Positions 1 to 9,431 of a DNA stretch of 46,634 nt are shown here, piece after piece; position 1 is the first letter of the stretch; each line of letters begins with the position of its first letter. The position numbers and the translations under genes are program-made. The notes under the pieces were generated by a model. That model made no database searches. It worked only from the letters and a program-made list of their open reading frames with translations, and was not told the DNA's origin. The DNA is from Nitrospirota bacterium (lineage in GTDB: Bacteria; Nitrospirota; Nitrospiria; Nitrospirales; Nitrospiraceae): NCBI GenBank assembly GCA_005877775.1, contig VBOJ01000013.1:1-46634 (forward strand), in the 5' to 3' direction.

Positions 1-255
1 AGAGACAAGATGGGGTTCGTCACCCCCGAGGATCAGTGGCTCAGGACCTCTCTGCGGGAGTTGGTGCACGACACACTCTCGGATGCGCGGACCCGCATGC
101 GCGGCTATCTCAATATAAAGGCGGCTCAGCGAGCCTTCGAGAGCCACGTGGCTGGACGTACCAATATTGGGACTACGATCTGGCGGTGGCTGAACGTCGA
201 ACTCTGGTGCCGCCGTTTTGTGGACCAGGACCCATGCGCCGCATTTGTGTTTTGA
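1..255 (+). CDS. asparagine synthase (glutamine-hydrolysing), C-terminal fragment truncated by the window edge
   Basis: Tail 'WLRTSLRELVHDTLSDARTRMRGYLNIKAAQRAFESHVAGRTNIGTTIWRWLNVELWCRRFVD' resembles the AsnB C-terminus; open to the window start. Confidence 0.75.
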   Translation, partial: RDKMGFVTPEDQWLRTSLRELVHDTLSDARTRMRGYLNIKAAQRAFESHVAGRTNIGTTIWRWLNVELWCRRFVDQDPCAAFVF

Positions 256-1379
256 TTAACAACACAGGCCTGGGTGGCGCAGAACGGCGTCTGGGCCGGC
301 TCTTTGCCCACATGGCCGACGGGAAGACGGACACGTTGTTGGTGATCAATGCCAGCCTCTGGAAGAAGTTGCAGGCAGTGGGGGTTGTAACGGGTCGTGA
401 GCAACGGGTTTGGCAACTGGCCGAGCCCTGGGGGCGACTGGCGGAATGGACCGGGTTGCGGCAGGCGGCACTAGGGTTCTGGCTGCGAAAGCTGGACTAT
501 TTCCTCTTCGCGTGTCTTTTGCTGGTCCGTTACGCGCTGGCTCCACGTTGCCTGTTTCATGTGGTGTTAGGCGGAACCTACGTTGTCCTTCCGTTGATGC
601 TGCTGCGCCCGGACCATCGGATCATCATTTCCGTGACGAATCGGAACCTGGCCGGGCTTGTCGGCGTCCCTTGGGCCCTGCCGATCTATCGGTTTGCTCT
701 GGCCCGGTGTGCTCTGATCGATGCGTTGACCGAAGGCGTACGGGCGGATCTGGTCGGGCGCGGGCTTTCCGACCCGAAGATTATTGCCTCCCCCGGGAGT
801 GTGGTTGACCTGGACCATTATCAGCCGGAGTCGAAGAAAGAACCCTGGGTGGTGTTTGCAGGCCGCCTGATTGAAGAGAAGAATCCTCTTCTCTTCCTTG
901 AAGCCGTGCCGACCATCCTCCAGGGGGTTCCCGGCGTCCGGTGCTTCTTGTTGGGAGAGGGGCCACTTCGTCCACTGGTTGAGCAGGCCTTGGACCGTTT
1001 GCACCTACGTGGTGTGGTCGAGACTGGCTTTCGCGCAGACCTTGCGCCGGTGCTCAGCAGGGCGCGCGTGTTCGTGTCCTTGCAGAGGCTAGACAATTAT
1101 CCTTCCCAGAGCCTCCTGGAAGCGATGGCCTGCGGCGCGACCACGGTGGCGACCGATGTTGGCTTGACCTGGCAACTGGTGGATGAGACGACTGGCATTC
1201 GAATCAAACCAGACCCTGAGCAGATGGCCCAAGCCGTCATCAGTCTTCTGAAAGATCCGGAGCGGTGTGACCGTCTGGGACGGGCTGCGCGTCGTCGTGT
1301 CGCGGAACGGCATTCAGAAGATAGCTATCGTGCGTATCTGGACGGGCTCTATAGGCGGCTGGATGGGAGCAAGAGCTAG
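234..1379 (+). CDS. GT4-type glycosyltransferase
   Basis: 'NNTGLGGAERRLGRLF' N-terminus and 'VVFAGRLIEEKNPLLFLEAV...SLQRLDNYPSQSLLEAMACGATTVATDVGLTWQLV'; ATG at 234 preferred over the longer ORF start at 36. Confidence 0.88.
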   Translation: MRRICVLINNTGLGGAERRLGRLFAHMADGKTDTLLVINASLWKKLQAVGVVTGREQRVWQLAEPWGRLAEWTGLRQAALGFWLRKLDYFLFACLLLVRYALAPRCLFHVVLGGTYVVLPLMLLRPDHRIIISVTNRNLAGLVGVPWALPIYRFALARCALIDALTEGVRADLVGRGLSDPKIIASPGSVVDLDHYQPESKKEPWVVFAGRLIEEKNPLLFLEAVPTILQGVPGVRCFLLGEGPLRPLVEQALDRLHLRGVVETGFRADLAPVLSRARVFVSLQRLDNYPSQSLLEAMACGATTVATDVGLTWQLVDETTGIRIKPDPEQMAQAVISLLKDPERCDRLGRAARRRVAERHSEDSYRAYLDGLYRRLDGSKS

Positions 1380-1381
1380 CG

Positions 1382-2434
1382 GTGTTACTCTACACACTCA
1401 CTTTTGTCCTCGCGCTGCTCTTGGCCCTGTATGGGGTGCCGCTGGCGCGCCGCGCCGCGCTCCAGTTCAACATCGTGGATCGCCCTGACGGACGGCTCAA
1501 GCTTCAGGCTGAGCCGGTGCCTTACTTCGGAGGCCTTGCTGTGTACCTGGCATTTCTCATCAGTTTGGCACTCACCTTCGAGTTTAGAGAGGAGGCCTTG
1601 GGGGTAATCCTCGGCGGAACCCTCGTGGTCATGTTGGGCTTGATCGACGACTTCGGAGTCCTCAAGCCATGGCCCAAACTGATCGGCCAGCTCATCGCGG
1701 TGTTTGTGCTGATCCGAAGCGGAGTCCGTATCGAAATCGCGGCGCTGCCGGACTGGTTAGACCTCCTGCTCACGGTCTTGTGGATGGTTGGCATCATCAA
1801 TGCCATCAATATCATTGATGTCATGGACGGGTTGGCTGGTGGAGTCGGCTTGATCGCCTGCATCTGGCTGTTCGTGGTCGCAATCCTCAACCAGGATTCG
1901 CTGGTGGCGGTGATGGTCGCGGCACTTGCGGGGAGTCTCCTGGGATTCCTCCGGTACAACCTTTACCCGGCGAAGATCTATCTGGGAGATGCTGGGTCTT
2001 TGTTCCTGGGGCTCATGCTAGGAGCCCTGTCAATGATCGGCAAGTATCAGGCAGCACATCCGATCGCTGTGCTGGCGCCGGTCCTCATTCTGGGCGTTCC
2101 GGTGTTCGACACATTGTTTGTCATGTATATCCGCTGGCTCCGGGGGATTCCGGTCTTCCTTGGAAGTTCGGATCATTTTGCCCTTCGGCTACGGCACTGG
2201 CGTCTCTCAGTACCTCAGGTCGTGACGGTCAGCTACGTTGCGGCAGTGATTCTGGGCGGTGTAGGTGTCGCCATGATGTTCGTGGCCATGCAGACGGCGA
2301 TGTTGATCCTGTGCACGACGACGACGGTGGCGATCCTGGTGACGGTTTGGCTCAAGCGCATCGATATGTCCCGGCCGTCACGGACAATGCTTCACCGGGA
2401 ACCCTCCCCGGAGCCGGCTCGGAGGGTTCCATGA
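1382..2434 (+). CDS. WecA/MraY-family undecaprenyl-phosphate sugar-1-phosphate transferase
   Basis: Multi-TM; 'DDFGVLKPWPKLIGQ', 'NAINIIDVMDGLAGG', 'YLGDAGSLFLG' motifs; GTG start. Confidence 0.9.
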   Translation: MLLYTLTFVLALLLALYGVPLARRAALQFNIVDRPDGRLKLQAEPVPYFGGLAVYLAFLISLALTFEFREEALGVILGGTLVVMLGLIDDFGVLKPWPKLIGQLIAVFVLIRSGVRIEIAALPDWLDLLLTVLWMVGIINAINIIDVMDGLAGGVGLIACIWLFVVAILNQDSLVAVMVAALAGSLLGFLRYNLYPAKIYLGDAGSLFLGLMLGALSMIGKYQAAHPIAVLAPVLILGVPVFDTLFVMYIRWLRGIPVFLGSSDHFALRLRHWRLSVPQVVTVSYVAAVILGGVGVAMMFVAMQTAMLILCTTTTVAILVTVWLKRIDMSRPSRTMLHREPSPEPARRVP

Positions 2435-3726
2435 TCGTTATCATCGGTGGCGGTCTTGCCGGCCTGAGCACGGCCTATCACCTGACCGGCGTGCCGTATC
2501 GGCTGTTCGAGAAAGAAAAGGAGGCGGGAGGTCTCTGTCGGTCCTATCAGATGGACGGGTTTACCTTTGATATGACCGGGCACCTCCTGCACTTCCGTCA
2601 GGCCGAGATCAGGACCTTGGTTGAGAGCCTCCTGGCTGGTCGCTTGGAAAAGCATATCCGTCGGTCGTTTATCTACTCCCACCGGACTTACACCGAATAT
2701 CCGTTCCAGGTGAATACCTACGGATTGCCTCCCGAGGTGGTCCGCGAATGTCTGCTGGGCTTTGTCGCCACGCTGACTCGCCCGTCTCCCCCTTCCAACC
2801 AGCCGGAGGACCGTTCCTTCAAAGCCTGGATTCTGGAAAACCTCGGTGAGGGGATGGCAAAACATTTTATGGTGCCATTCAACGAAAAACTCTGGCAGGT
2901 GTCTTTGGATGAGCTGACGTCGGACTGGGTGTCCTGGCTGGTTCCCAAGCCTGAGCTCAAGGATGTGGTGAACGGCGCATTGGGGATCAAGGACAAGGCC
3001 TTCGGCTATAACCCCTCTTTTCTGTATCCTGTTCAAGGAGGAATAGGGGCCCTACCCGAAGCCTTCCTGCCCGCTGTGGGAGAGATCACCTACAGCTGCG
3101 AGCTCGTCGAGGTTAACACAGGGCACCGGCAGGCGACGTTTCAGGACGGGCATAGAGAAGACTATGAGACACTCATCTCCACGATCCCGATCCCGGAACT
3201 GGTTCGCTGCTGCACGGACCTTCCCCGAGCCATCCGGGAGGCTGCCGCCGGGTTGCGCTGTGTTTCAGTCTATAACGTCAATCTTGGCGTAGCGCGGGAA
3301 CGCGTTTCCGATAAGCATTGGATTTATTATCCGGAGCCGGAGTACCCCTTTTATCGGGTGGGGTTTCCCATGAACTTTTCGCCTTCACTGGGACGGCCTG
3401 GTTGCAGCTCTCTCTATGTCGAGGTCTCGCACCAACCAACAAAGGCGACCGCGCCTGCCGTCTTGCTCAAGCAAATCCGTGAGGGACTGGAGCGGGCCGG
3501 CATCTTCAGGACGGAGGACGACATCATCGTGGCCGACGTGCGTGACATTCAATATGCGTATGTCCTGTACGACAAGCACCGGGCCCGTGTCCTGCCAGCG
3601 ATTCTCGAAGAACTCGAGCGTCGCGGCATTTATTCCATCGGCCGCTACGGCCGCTGGGAACACAGTTCGATGGAAGATGCCATCGCGCAGGGCAAGCGCC
3701 TCGCAGAGAAGCTGCGCGCCACATGA
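2431..3726 (+). CDS. FAD-dependent protoporphyrinogen oxidase / UDP-galactopyranose mutase-like protein
   Basis: 'MIVIIGGGLAGLSTAYHL' Rossmann motif, 'GGLCRSYQMDGFTFDMTGHLLHF'; ATG overlaps the upstream stop. Confidence 0.85.
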   Translation: MIVIIGGGLAGLSTAYHLTGVPYRLFEKEKEAGGLCRSYQMDGFTFDMTGHLLHFRQAEIRTLVESLLAGRLEKHIRRSFIYSHRTYTEYPFQVNTYGLPPEVVRECLLGFVATLTRPSPPSNQPEDRSFKAWILENLGEGMAKHFMVPFNEKLWQVSLDELTSDWVSWLVPKPELKDVVNGALGIKDKAFGYNPSFLYPVQGGIGALPEAFLPAVGEITYSCELVEVNTGHRQATFQDGHREDYETLISTIPIPELVRCCTDLPRAIREAAAGLRCVSVYNVNLGVARERVSDKHWIYYPEPEYPFYRVGFPMNFSPSLGRPGCSSLYVEVSHQPTKATAPAVLLKQIREGLERAGIFRTEDDIIVADVRDIQYAYVLYDKHRARVLPAILEELERRGIYSIGRYGRWEHSSMEDAIAQGKRLAEKLRAT

Positions 3727-4925
3727 AGCACACGATTTGCCATATCGTCACCAAACTGGAGCTCGGCGGCGCCCAGTTCACCACGCTATTCACCGTCGCA
3801 CATCTGGACCGGGTGCGCTTCCGCCCCATTCTGATCACAGGAGAGCCGGGGCTGCTGGATGACGAGGCCAGGAAAATTGAAGGCGTCGAGTTCTACCAGG
3901 TGCCGAGCCTCGTGCGGCTGATCCGGCCCTGGCGGGACCTGCGCGCGTTCGTCGAGCTGACGAGACTCCTGAAAAGTCTCAGGCCTGCGATCGTGCACAC
4001 GCACAGCTCCAAGGCCGGCATCCTCGGCCGATGGGCCGCTTGGCTGGCTGGCGTACCCATCATCATCCACACCATTCATGGCTACGGCATTACTCCTGCC
4101 CAGCCGCGGTGGCTGCAATTCCTGCTGATCGGTCTCGAGCGGCTGACTGGCTTGATCACGACACGCTGGATTCTCGTGTCCGAGGCTGATGCCGTGAAAG
4201 GGCTTCGGTGGAAGCTCTTTCGACAAGGTGCGTTCATGGTGATTCGACCCGGTGCCGATACCAGGGTGTTTCAGGGATCACCGCTTCCGATTTCCGATAG
4301 CGGAAAGTTCCGCGCTGAGTGTGGGGTTGGTTCGGGACATCTGCTGGTGGGCACGGTGGCGCCTCTCAAACCCCAAAAGGCTCCTCAGGACTTCGTGGCC
4401 GTGGCGGCCCGCGTGTGCGCACGGGTACCTGCGGCCCGTTTCGTCTGGGTGGGGGACGGCGAGCTGCGTCCAGGCGTTGAAGCTGCGATCCGGCGGGCCG
4501 GCCTTGAAGGCCGCATCCGGCTGGCTGGCTGGCGCCGGGACATCCCCGACGTCATGCGAGCCATGGACGTGTTCCTTCTGACCTCCCATTGGGAGGGGCT
4601 GCCGCAAGTTCTGCTGCAGGCACGAGCGAATTGCGTGCCGATCGTGGCCACGCGTGCCGGCGGCTCGGCCGAGGCCTTCGTCGAGGGCAAGCATGGGTGG
4701 CTCTGCGACCCAGGTGATATCGAGGCGCTGGCTGCGCAGGTCATTCGCTTGTTGATGGACAGCGCCGAGCGTGAGCGGATGCGCCGCAACGGTGGCCATA
4801 TCCCGAATGAGTTCAATATGTGGGCGGCGTTAAGGAAACGCGAACAGCTTTATGCTATGTTGCTAGCGGCTCAGCGGCACAGAGTTCCGAATGAAGTTGA
4901 GCTTCGAGAACGCACGACGGATTAA
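3723..4925 (+). CDS. GT4-type glycosyltransferase
   Basis: 'ITKLELGGAQ'-type N-terminus (VTKLELGGAQFTTL), 'VHTHSSKAGILGRWAA', 'TSHWEGLPQVLLQARANCVPIVATRAGG'. Confidence 0.9.
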   Translation: MKHTICHIVTKLELGGAQFTTLFTVAHLDRVRFRPILITGEPGLLDDEARKIEGVEFYQVPSLVRLIRPWRDLRAFVELTRLLKSLRPAIVHTHSSKAGILGRWAAWLAGVPIIIHTIHGYGITPAQPRWLQFLLIGLERLTGLITTRWILVSEADAVKGLRWKLFRQGAFMVIRPGADTRVFQGSPLPISDSGKFRAECGVGSGHLLVGTVAPLKPQKAPQDFVAVAARVCARVPAARFVWVGDGELRPGVEAAIRRAGLEGRIRLAGWRRDIPDVMRAMDVFLLTSHWEGLPQVLLQARANCVPIVATRAGGSAEAFVEGKHGWLCDPGDIEALAAQVIRLLMDSAERERMRRNGGHIPNEFNMWAALRKREQLYAMLLAAQRHRVPNEVELRERTTD

Positions 4926-4937
4926 CGGGAGGAGCGG

Positions 4938-6056
4938 GTGAAGGTTCCGTTGCTAGACTTGCGGGCGCAGTACCAACCCATCCGAGCGGAAGTCATGGCG
5001 GCCATCGAGGCCGTGTGCGACGAGCAGGGGTTTATCTTGGGACCACGGGTGGTTGAGCTGGAACAGGCGCTGGCCCGATATATTGGGGCGTCGCACGCCG
5101 TCGGCGTGGCATCCGGGAGCGATGCACTCTTATTATCATTGATGGCGCTGGGCGTGGGGCCGGGCGATGAAGTGATCACGGTGCCCTTCACGTTTTTTGC
5201 GACAGTCGGATCCATCTCCCGGCTGGGCGCCAAGCCGGTCTTCGTGGACATCCGCCCAGAGACCTTCAACATGGATCCGAGCCAGATCGAGGGGAAGGTG
5301 ACTGCTCGCACCAAAGCGATCCTGCCCGTCCATCTCTACGGGCAATGCGCCGAGATGGAGGCGATTCGTGAAATTGCCAAGCGTCGTGGAATCCGGGTGA
5401 TCGAAGATGCCTGCCAGGCGATCGGGGCCTCCAGAAATGGAGTGCAGGCGGGAGCGCTCGGGGATCTCGGCTGTTTCAGTTTCTTTCCGTCCAAGAACCT
5501 CGGTGGGTTCGGCGATGGCGGCCTGGTCACGACGAATGAGAGTCGTTTGAGCGATACGGTAGCCGTCCTCCGTGTCCATGGCAGCCGAGTCCGCTATGTG
5601 CATGAACTGGTGGGAATGAATAGCCGGCTGGATGCGCTGCAGGCGGCGATCCTGCGAGTCAAGCTGAACCATCTGGATCAGTGGAGCGAGGGGCGCAGAC
5701 GGAATGCGGTCCGGTACGAACAGTTGTTCAGAGAGACGAAGCTGTTGGAGCGAGTCACCTTGCCCAGGACCGACGGGGGAAATCGCCACGTCTTTAATCA
5801 GTTCACGATCCGCGCGCAAAAGCGGGATGAACTGCGAGCGTATCTGAAAGACAAGGGCGTCGGCACGGAAGTGTATTACCCCGTGCCGCTACATCTGCAG
5901 AGCTGCTATCAAGAGCTGGGATATCGGAAAGGCGCTTTCCCCGCCTCCGAACGCGCGGCAGAAGAGGCGCTCTCGCTGCCTATTTACGCAGAGCTTACCG
6001 ACGACCACCTTTCCTACGTCGTGAAGACGACCGCCTCCTTCTACAGCCGGCACTGA
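4938..6056 (+). CDS. DegT/DnrJ/EryC1/StrS family aminotransferase
   Basis: '[15 protein letters not shown]', '[36 protein letters not shown]', '[11 protein letters not shown]', '[17 protein letters not shown]' PLP-lysine motif. Confidence 0.93.
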   Translation: MKVPLLDLRAQYQPIRAEVMAAIEAVCDEQGFILGPRVVELEQALARYIGASHAVGVASGSDALLLSLMALGVGPGDEVITVPFTFFATVGSISRLGAKPVFVDIRPETFNMDPSQIEGKVTARTKAILPVHLYGQCAEMEAIREIAKRRGIRVIEDACQAIGASRNGVQAGALGDLGCFSFFPSKNLGGFGDGGLVTTNESRLSDTVAVLRVHGSRVRYVHELVGMNSRLDALQAAILRVKLNHLDQWSEGRRRNAVRYEQLFRETKLLERVTLPRTDGGNRHVFNQFTIRAQKRDELRAYLKDKGVGTEVYYPVPLHLQSCYQELGYRKGAFPASERAAEEALSLPIYAELTDDHLSYVVKTTASFYSRH

Positions 6057-6090
6057 TCACGATCTGTGTTTCGCCTCATGACAGGGGCGC

Positions 6091-7590
6091 TCATTGAGCG
6101 AGACGAAGCGGTTGGCCGGTCGCGACTTCGTAAGCTTCAGCGAGGGTGTTTACCCTAGCCAGCTTGATCCCAACCCCTATCTTCTGCACAGCCAGCTCAG
6201 AGACATTCTGTTCTGCTGGAAGGATCAACTCCAAGGGAGCTGGCTGATGACAAGCATTGAGCTTTTCCTCCAGCTCCTCAACAGGCCCAAGTTCAAAATT
6301 CTGATCAATTTTGCCCACCATGGTGACATCGGCACGAACCGGATCGCCAAGGATCGCCGAAGCAACGGTGACCGCAAAAATCGCCCCTGCCTCAGAAGCA
6401 TCAAGCGACATGTTGTACGGAAATAATGGCCGAAAGCCATGAGGCAATCTGATGGAAAGCCGAACCCCAAGGAAGCGCGGATCGTACCCAACCGCTTTCG
6501 CAGCCGCTTTGATAGCTGTTCGGATCGCTGCATCCGTGGAACTGTTCAGAGCAGGGTCCAGCGAAATCTGTGGCCCGGTTCCGTCCGCAACGTGCCAGAG
6601 AGAAAGACCATAAATTGCGAAATCACAGCGAAGGAGCACCATGCCTGATGCATGGAGTCTCGATGGAATGTCAGGAACCGCGAGGCCGGATACTGCGAGG
6701 GTTGTGGGCGTAAATGGCTGCGAGGATAATTTCGCTTGAGTCTGAGGGGCTGGGAGTGTGGATGCGGTAGACGCTGAAGGTGGGAAGTTGCTTTGGTTAT
6801 AGACCACGTTCGACTGTGTCTGGGGGGCTCGCTCTAAGTCTCTAAGTCGGCCTGTTAAATCCATATTCAGGTTCGGTTCACCGGCGATTCGCTTTGCATT
6901 GGACTCGTGGTCTTGCGGAGTAGCTAGTCTCCATCCAGTCAGAAAATTGTCCTGATCCAGGGAGAGGGTAAGCCCGGAAGTGGGATACTCCCATTTGATT
7001 TCCCCGCCACTACTTATGATCGAGATCGACCATGGCCGCCCAAAGCGCGCGAGGATGTCGTGCTGCGACATGCCTATATGCGGGGTGAGCTCGCGTGGCG
7101 AGATTGGCGGATGTGATACATCGGGGCGAAACCTATACCGAGCCGTCTTCGTCAGCTTGGCTACCTTCTCCGCGTCCACACGCAACAATCGCCAGACCGT
7201 GACGGTACCGGACGGACAACCCGACGGGCTGGATTCTTCGAACACCATCTGCGTCGCGATTTCGACACCGGCAGGGCTGGACGCCTGGGCATAATTGAGC
7301 AGTTCCTGCACACCCTGAGCAAAGGCTTTCTGCCGGCCTTCTTCCGTACTCTTGGCGCAGGACGCCTGACCCACAAAGAACAAATCCTCCCCGAAGCGAA
7401 ACATCGCTTGTTCGGCCCAGAACGGGCGGTTGAGAGGCTCTGCCTGTGCAGGGATTCCAGCCGGCAATAGGATCGTCAGGAGGGTCCAGAGACACAGAGA
7501 AGGCCATCGGTCTCTGTGTCGGTGGCAAGGCCTCACTCGTTCTCCTAGAACGAGAACCGGCCCCCGGGCTATCAGAACAGCCGACTTCAT
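6091..7590 (-). CDS. exported multidomain protein: LPP20-like N-region, SmpA/OmlA-like middle, degenerate Lon-protease-like C-terminus
   Basis: Signal-like 'LCLWTLLTILLPAGIPAQAE'; 'GMSQHDILARFGRPWSISIISSGGEIKWEYPTSGLTLSLD'; C-terminal 'DASEAGAIFAVTVASAILGDPVRADVTMVGKIDQNFELGPVEELEEKLNACHQPAPLELILPAEQN' aligns by eye with Lon proteolytic domains. Confidence 0.75.
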   Translation of the reverse strand: MKSAVLIARGPVLVLGERVRPCHRHRDRWPSLCLWTLLTILLPAGIPAQAEPLNRPFWAEQAMFRFGEDLFFVGQASCAKSTEEGRQKAFAQGVQELLNYAQASSPAGVEIATQMVFEESSPSGCPSGTVTVWRLLRVDAEKVAKLTKTARYRFRPDVSHPPISPRELTPHIGMSQHDILARFGRPWSISIISSGGEIKWEYPTSGLTLSLDQDNFLTGWRLATPQDHESNAKRIAGEPNLNMDLTGRLRDLERAPQTQSNVVYNQSNFPPSASTASTLPAPQTQAKLSSQPFTPTTLAVSGLAVPDIPSRLHASGMVLLRCDFAIYGLSLWHVADGTGPQISLDPALNSSTDAAIRTAIKAAAKAVGYDPRFLGVRLSIRLPHGFRPLFPYNMSLDASEAGAIFAVTVASAILGDPVRADVTMVGKIDQNFELGPVEELEEKLNACHQPAPLELILPAEQNVSELAVQKIGVGIKLARVNTLAEAYEVATGQPLRLAQ

Positions 7591-7835
7591 GGGCGGGGAT
7601 GCCAGGAGCTCGATTGCGTGCGAGCCGATGTCTTTTCATCCTACTCTTCACGGCCTTCGCAATGCAATCCCTCGAAACAGACCGTTCCCCGATTCCTCCC
7701 TTCACAGATTCCCAGTCGCTTGGGCTGTTTCATTCGATCCGCCTTCGTTCTCTACCTCTTGCTCTTGTCGGAAAAGGTCTAAGCGGTTGGTTTGACAGAG
7801 ATATTTGCCATCAAAGAGAAATTGTGCCACCCCGC

Positions 7836-7868
7836 TTGATATTGTTCTAACTAGAATTATATGATCAA
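7836..7868 (+). promoter_or_regulatory. candidate sigma70 promoter (TTGATA, 18 nt, TATGAT) with an internal inverted repeat TTCTA-AC-TAGAA
   Basis: Hexamers at 7836-7841 and 7860-7865; palindrome 7845-7856 in the spacer; upstream of the protease at 7902. Confidence 0.5.
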
Positions 7869-7901
7869 GGTCAATTCGGTTCCCACACTTGCGGGATTGC
7901 C

Positions 7902-8957
7902 ATGCAACAAGTTTTCAGACTGATGGCAGGAGACAGTGGGCCCACTCAAGAAATCCGCCTGCTTGAGACGGCCCCTACCGATGAGCAGCTTCTCGATGCC
8001 TATTCGCAAGCGGTGATTACCGCATCGGAGAAGGTCAGCCCTTCGGTCGTCAATATCGAAGTTCACCACCAGCCGAGACATCGTCGGCCGACTGATCCGG
8101 GCCGCCCTCGTGAGATGCGCGGCAATGGGTCCGGTTTTGTCTTCACGCCGGATGGCTTTATCCTGACAAACAGTCATGTCGTGCATGAGGCCACCAAAAT
8201 CGAGGTGGCCCTCTCGGATGGCCGGCGGTTTCAGGCGGATCTGATCGGTAATGATCCGGATACCGACCTGGCGGTAGTCAGGATCGATGCGCCCAACCTC
8301 GTCTCTGCTTCATTGGGCGATTCCCAGGCGATTCGAACAGGACAATTGGTCATCGCGATCGGAAACCCCTATGGGTTCCAGTTCACGGTCACTGCTGGAG
8401 TCGTAAGCGCGCTTGGCCGCTCGCTCCGATCTACGTCCGGTCGGCTGATCGATGACGTGATTCAGACCGATGCCGCGCTGAACCCCGGTAATTCTGGGGG
8501 ACCGCTGGTGACGACGCGCGGAGAGGTGATCGGCGTCAACACCGCGGTCATACTGCCGGCGCAAGGCATCTGCTTTGCCATCGGCATCAACACGGCAAAA
8601 TTTGTCGCGGGCCGGCTCATCAAGGACGGGAAGATCAGGCGCGGCTATATCGGGGTAGGCGGGCAAACGGTACCGCTCCCACGACGCTTGATCCGATACC
8701 ATCAATTGCCGGTCGAGACCGGCATTCTGGTGGTGACGGTTGAGCCGAACAGCCCGGCGCAGCACGCGGGCTTAGTGGAAGGCGACGTGATTGTCGGGTT
8801 TGCCGGTCGTCCGGTGGCAGGTATCGATGACCTGCATAGGTTGCTCGCAGAGGAACAGCTGGGTGTACAATCGACGCTCACGGTGCTTCGGCGCGCGGAC
8901 AGGATAGAGCTAGAAATCGTAGCCGAGGAGTCAAAGGCGAAAACAGAGGAGGGATGA
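7902..8957 (+). CDS. HtrA/DegP-like trypsin-family serine protease with PDZ domain
   Basis: Triad regions 'LTNSHVVHE', 'DTDLAVVRI', 'NPGNSGGPLV' and C-terminal PDZ 'SPAQHAGLVEGDVIVGFAGRPVAGIDDL'. Confidence 0.93.
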   Translation: MQQVFRLMAGDSGPTQEIRLLETAPTDEQLLDAYSQAVITASEKVSPSVVNIEVHHQPRHRRPTDPGRPREMRGNGSGFVFTPDGFILTNSHVVHEATKIEVALSDGRRFQADLIGNDPDTDLAVVRIDAPNLVSASLGDSQAIRTGQLVIAIGNPYGFQFTVTAGVVSALGRSLRSTSGRLIDDVIQTDAALNPGNSGGPLVTTRGEVIGVNTAVILPAQGICFAIGINTAKFVAGRLIKDGKIRRGYIGVGGQTVPLPRRLIRYHQLPVETGILVVTVEPNSPAQHAGLVEGDVIVGFAGRPVAGIDDLHRLLAEEQLGVQSTLTVLRRADRIELEIVAEESKAKTEEG

Positions 8958-8958
8958 C

Positions 8959-9408
8959 ATGAAGACGCTGTTTGCGACGGATGATGGCTGGGCGGGATTG
9001 ATCTTGAGGCTTACGCTGGGGATTGTCATGTTTCCTCACGGAGCGCAGAAGCTGCTGGGATGGTACGGAGGATTTGGGTTTACCGGCACGCTAGGATTCT
9101 TCACGGGGACGATGCATCTCCCCTGGCTCATTGCCTTTCTGGTCATCATCGGGGAGTTCTTCGGCAGCCTGGGGCTGCTCGTGGGCTTCCTGACGCGGTT
9201 CAGCGCCGCGAGCATGGGTGTCATCATGCTGGGTGCGATCAGCCTGGTCCATTGGCCGCACGGCTTTTTCATGAACTGGGGCGGCAAGCAGGGGGGCGAA
9301 GGCTATGAGTATCACCTGCTTGTGCTAGGGATCAGCCTCGCGCTGGTGATGATCGGGGCAGGTCGCTGGTCGGCGGACGGCCTGATCGCAAAGCAGTTGA
9401 AAAACTGA
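8959..9408 (+). CDS. DoxX family membrane protein
   Basis: 'LILRLTLGIVMFPHGAQKLLGWYGGFG', four TM segments. Confidence 0.9.
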   Translation: MKTLFATDDGWAGLILRLTLGIVMFPHGAQKLLGWYGGFGFTGTLGFFTGTMHLPWLIAFLVIIGEFFGSLGLLVGFLTRFSAASMGVIMLGAISLVHWPHGFFMNWGGKQGGEGYEYHLLVLGISLALVMIGAGRWSADGLIAKQLKN

Positions 9409-9431
9409 GCAGTCAAAGGAAGGTACCTGGC

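Noticed and set aside
2311-2430. Longer start for the flavoprotein ORF (2311)
   Set aside because: It overlaps the transferase gene in another frame; the FAD-binding motif begins immediately at ATG 2431.
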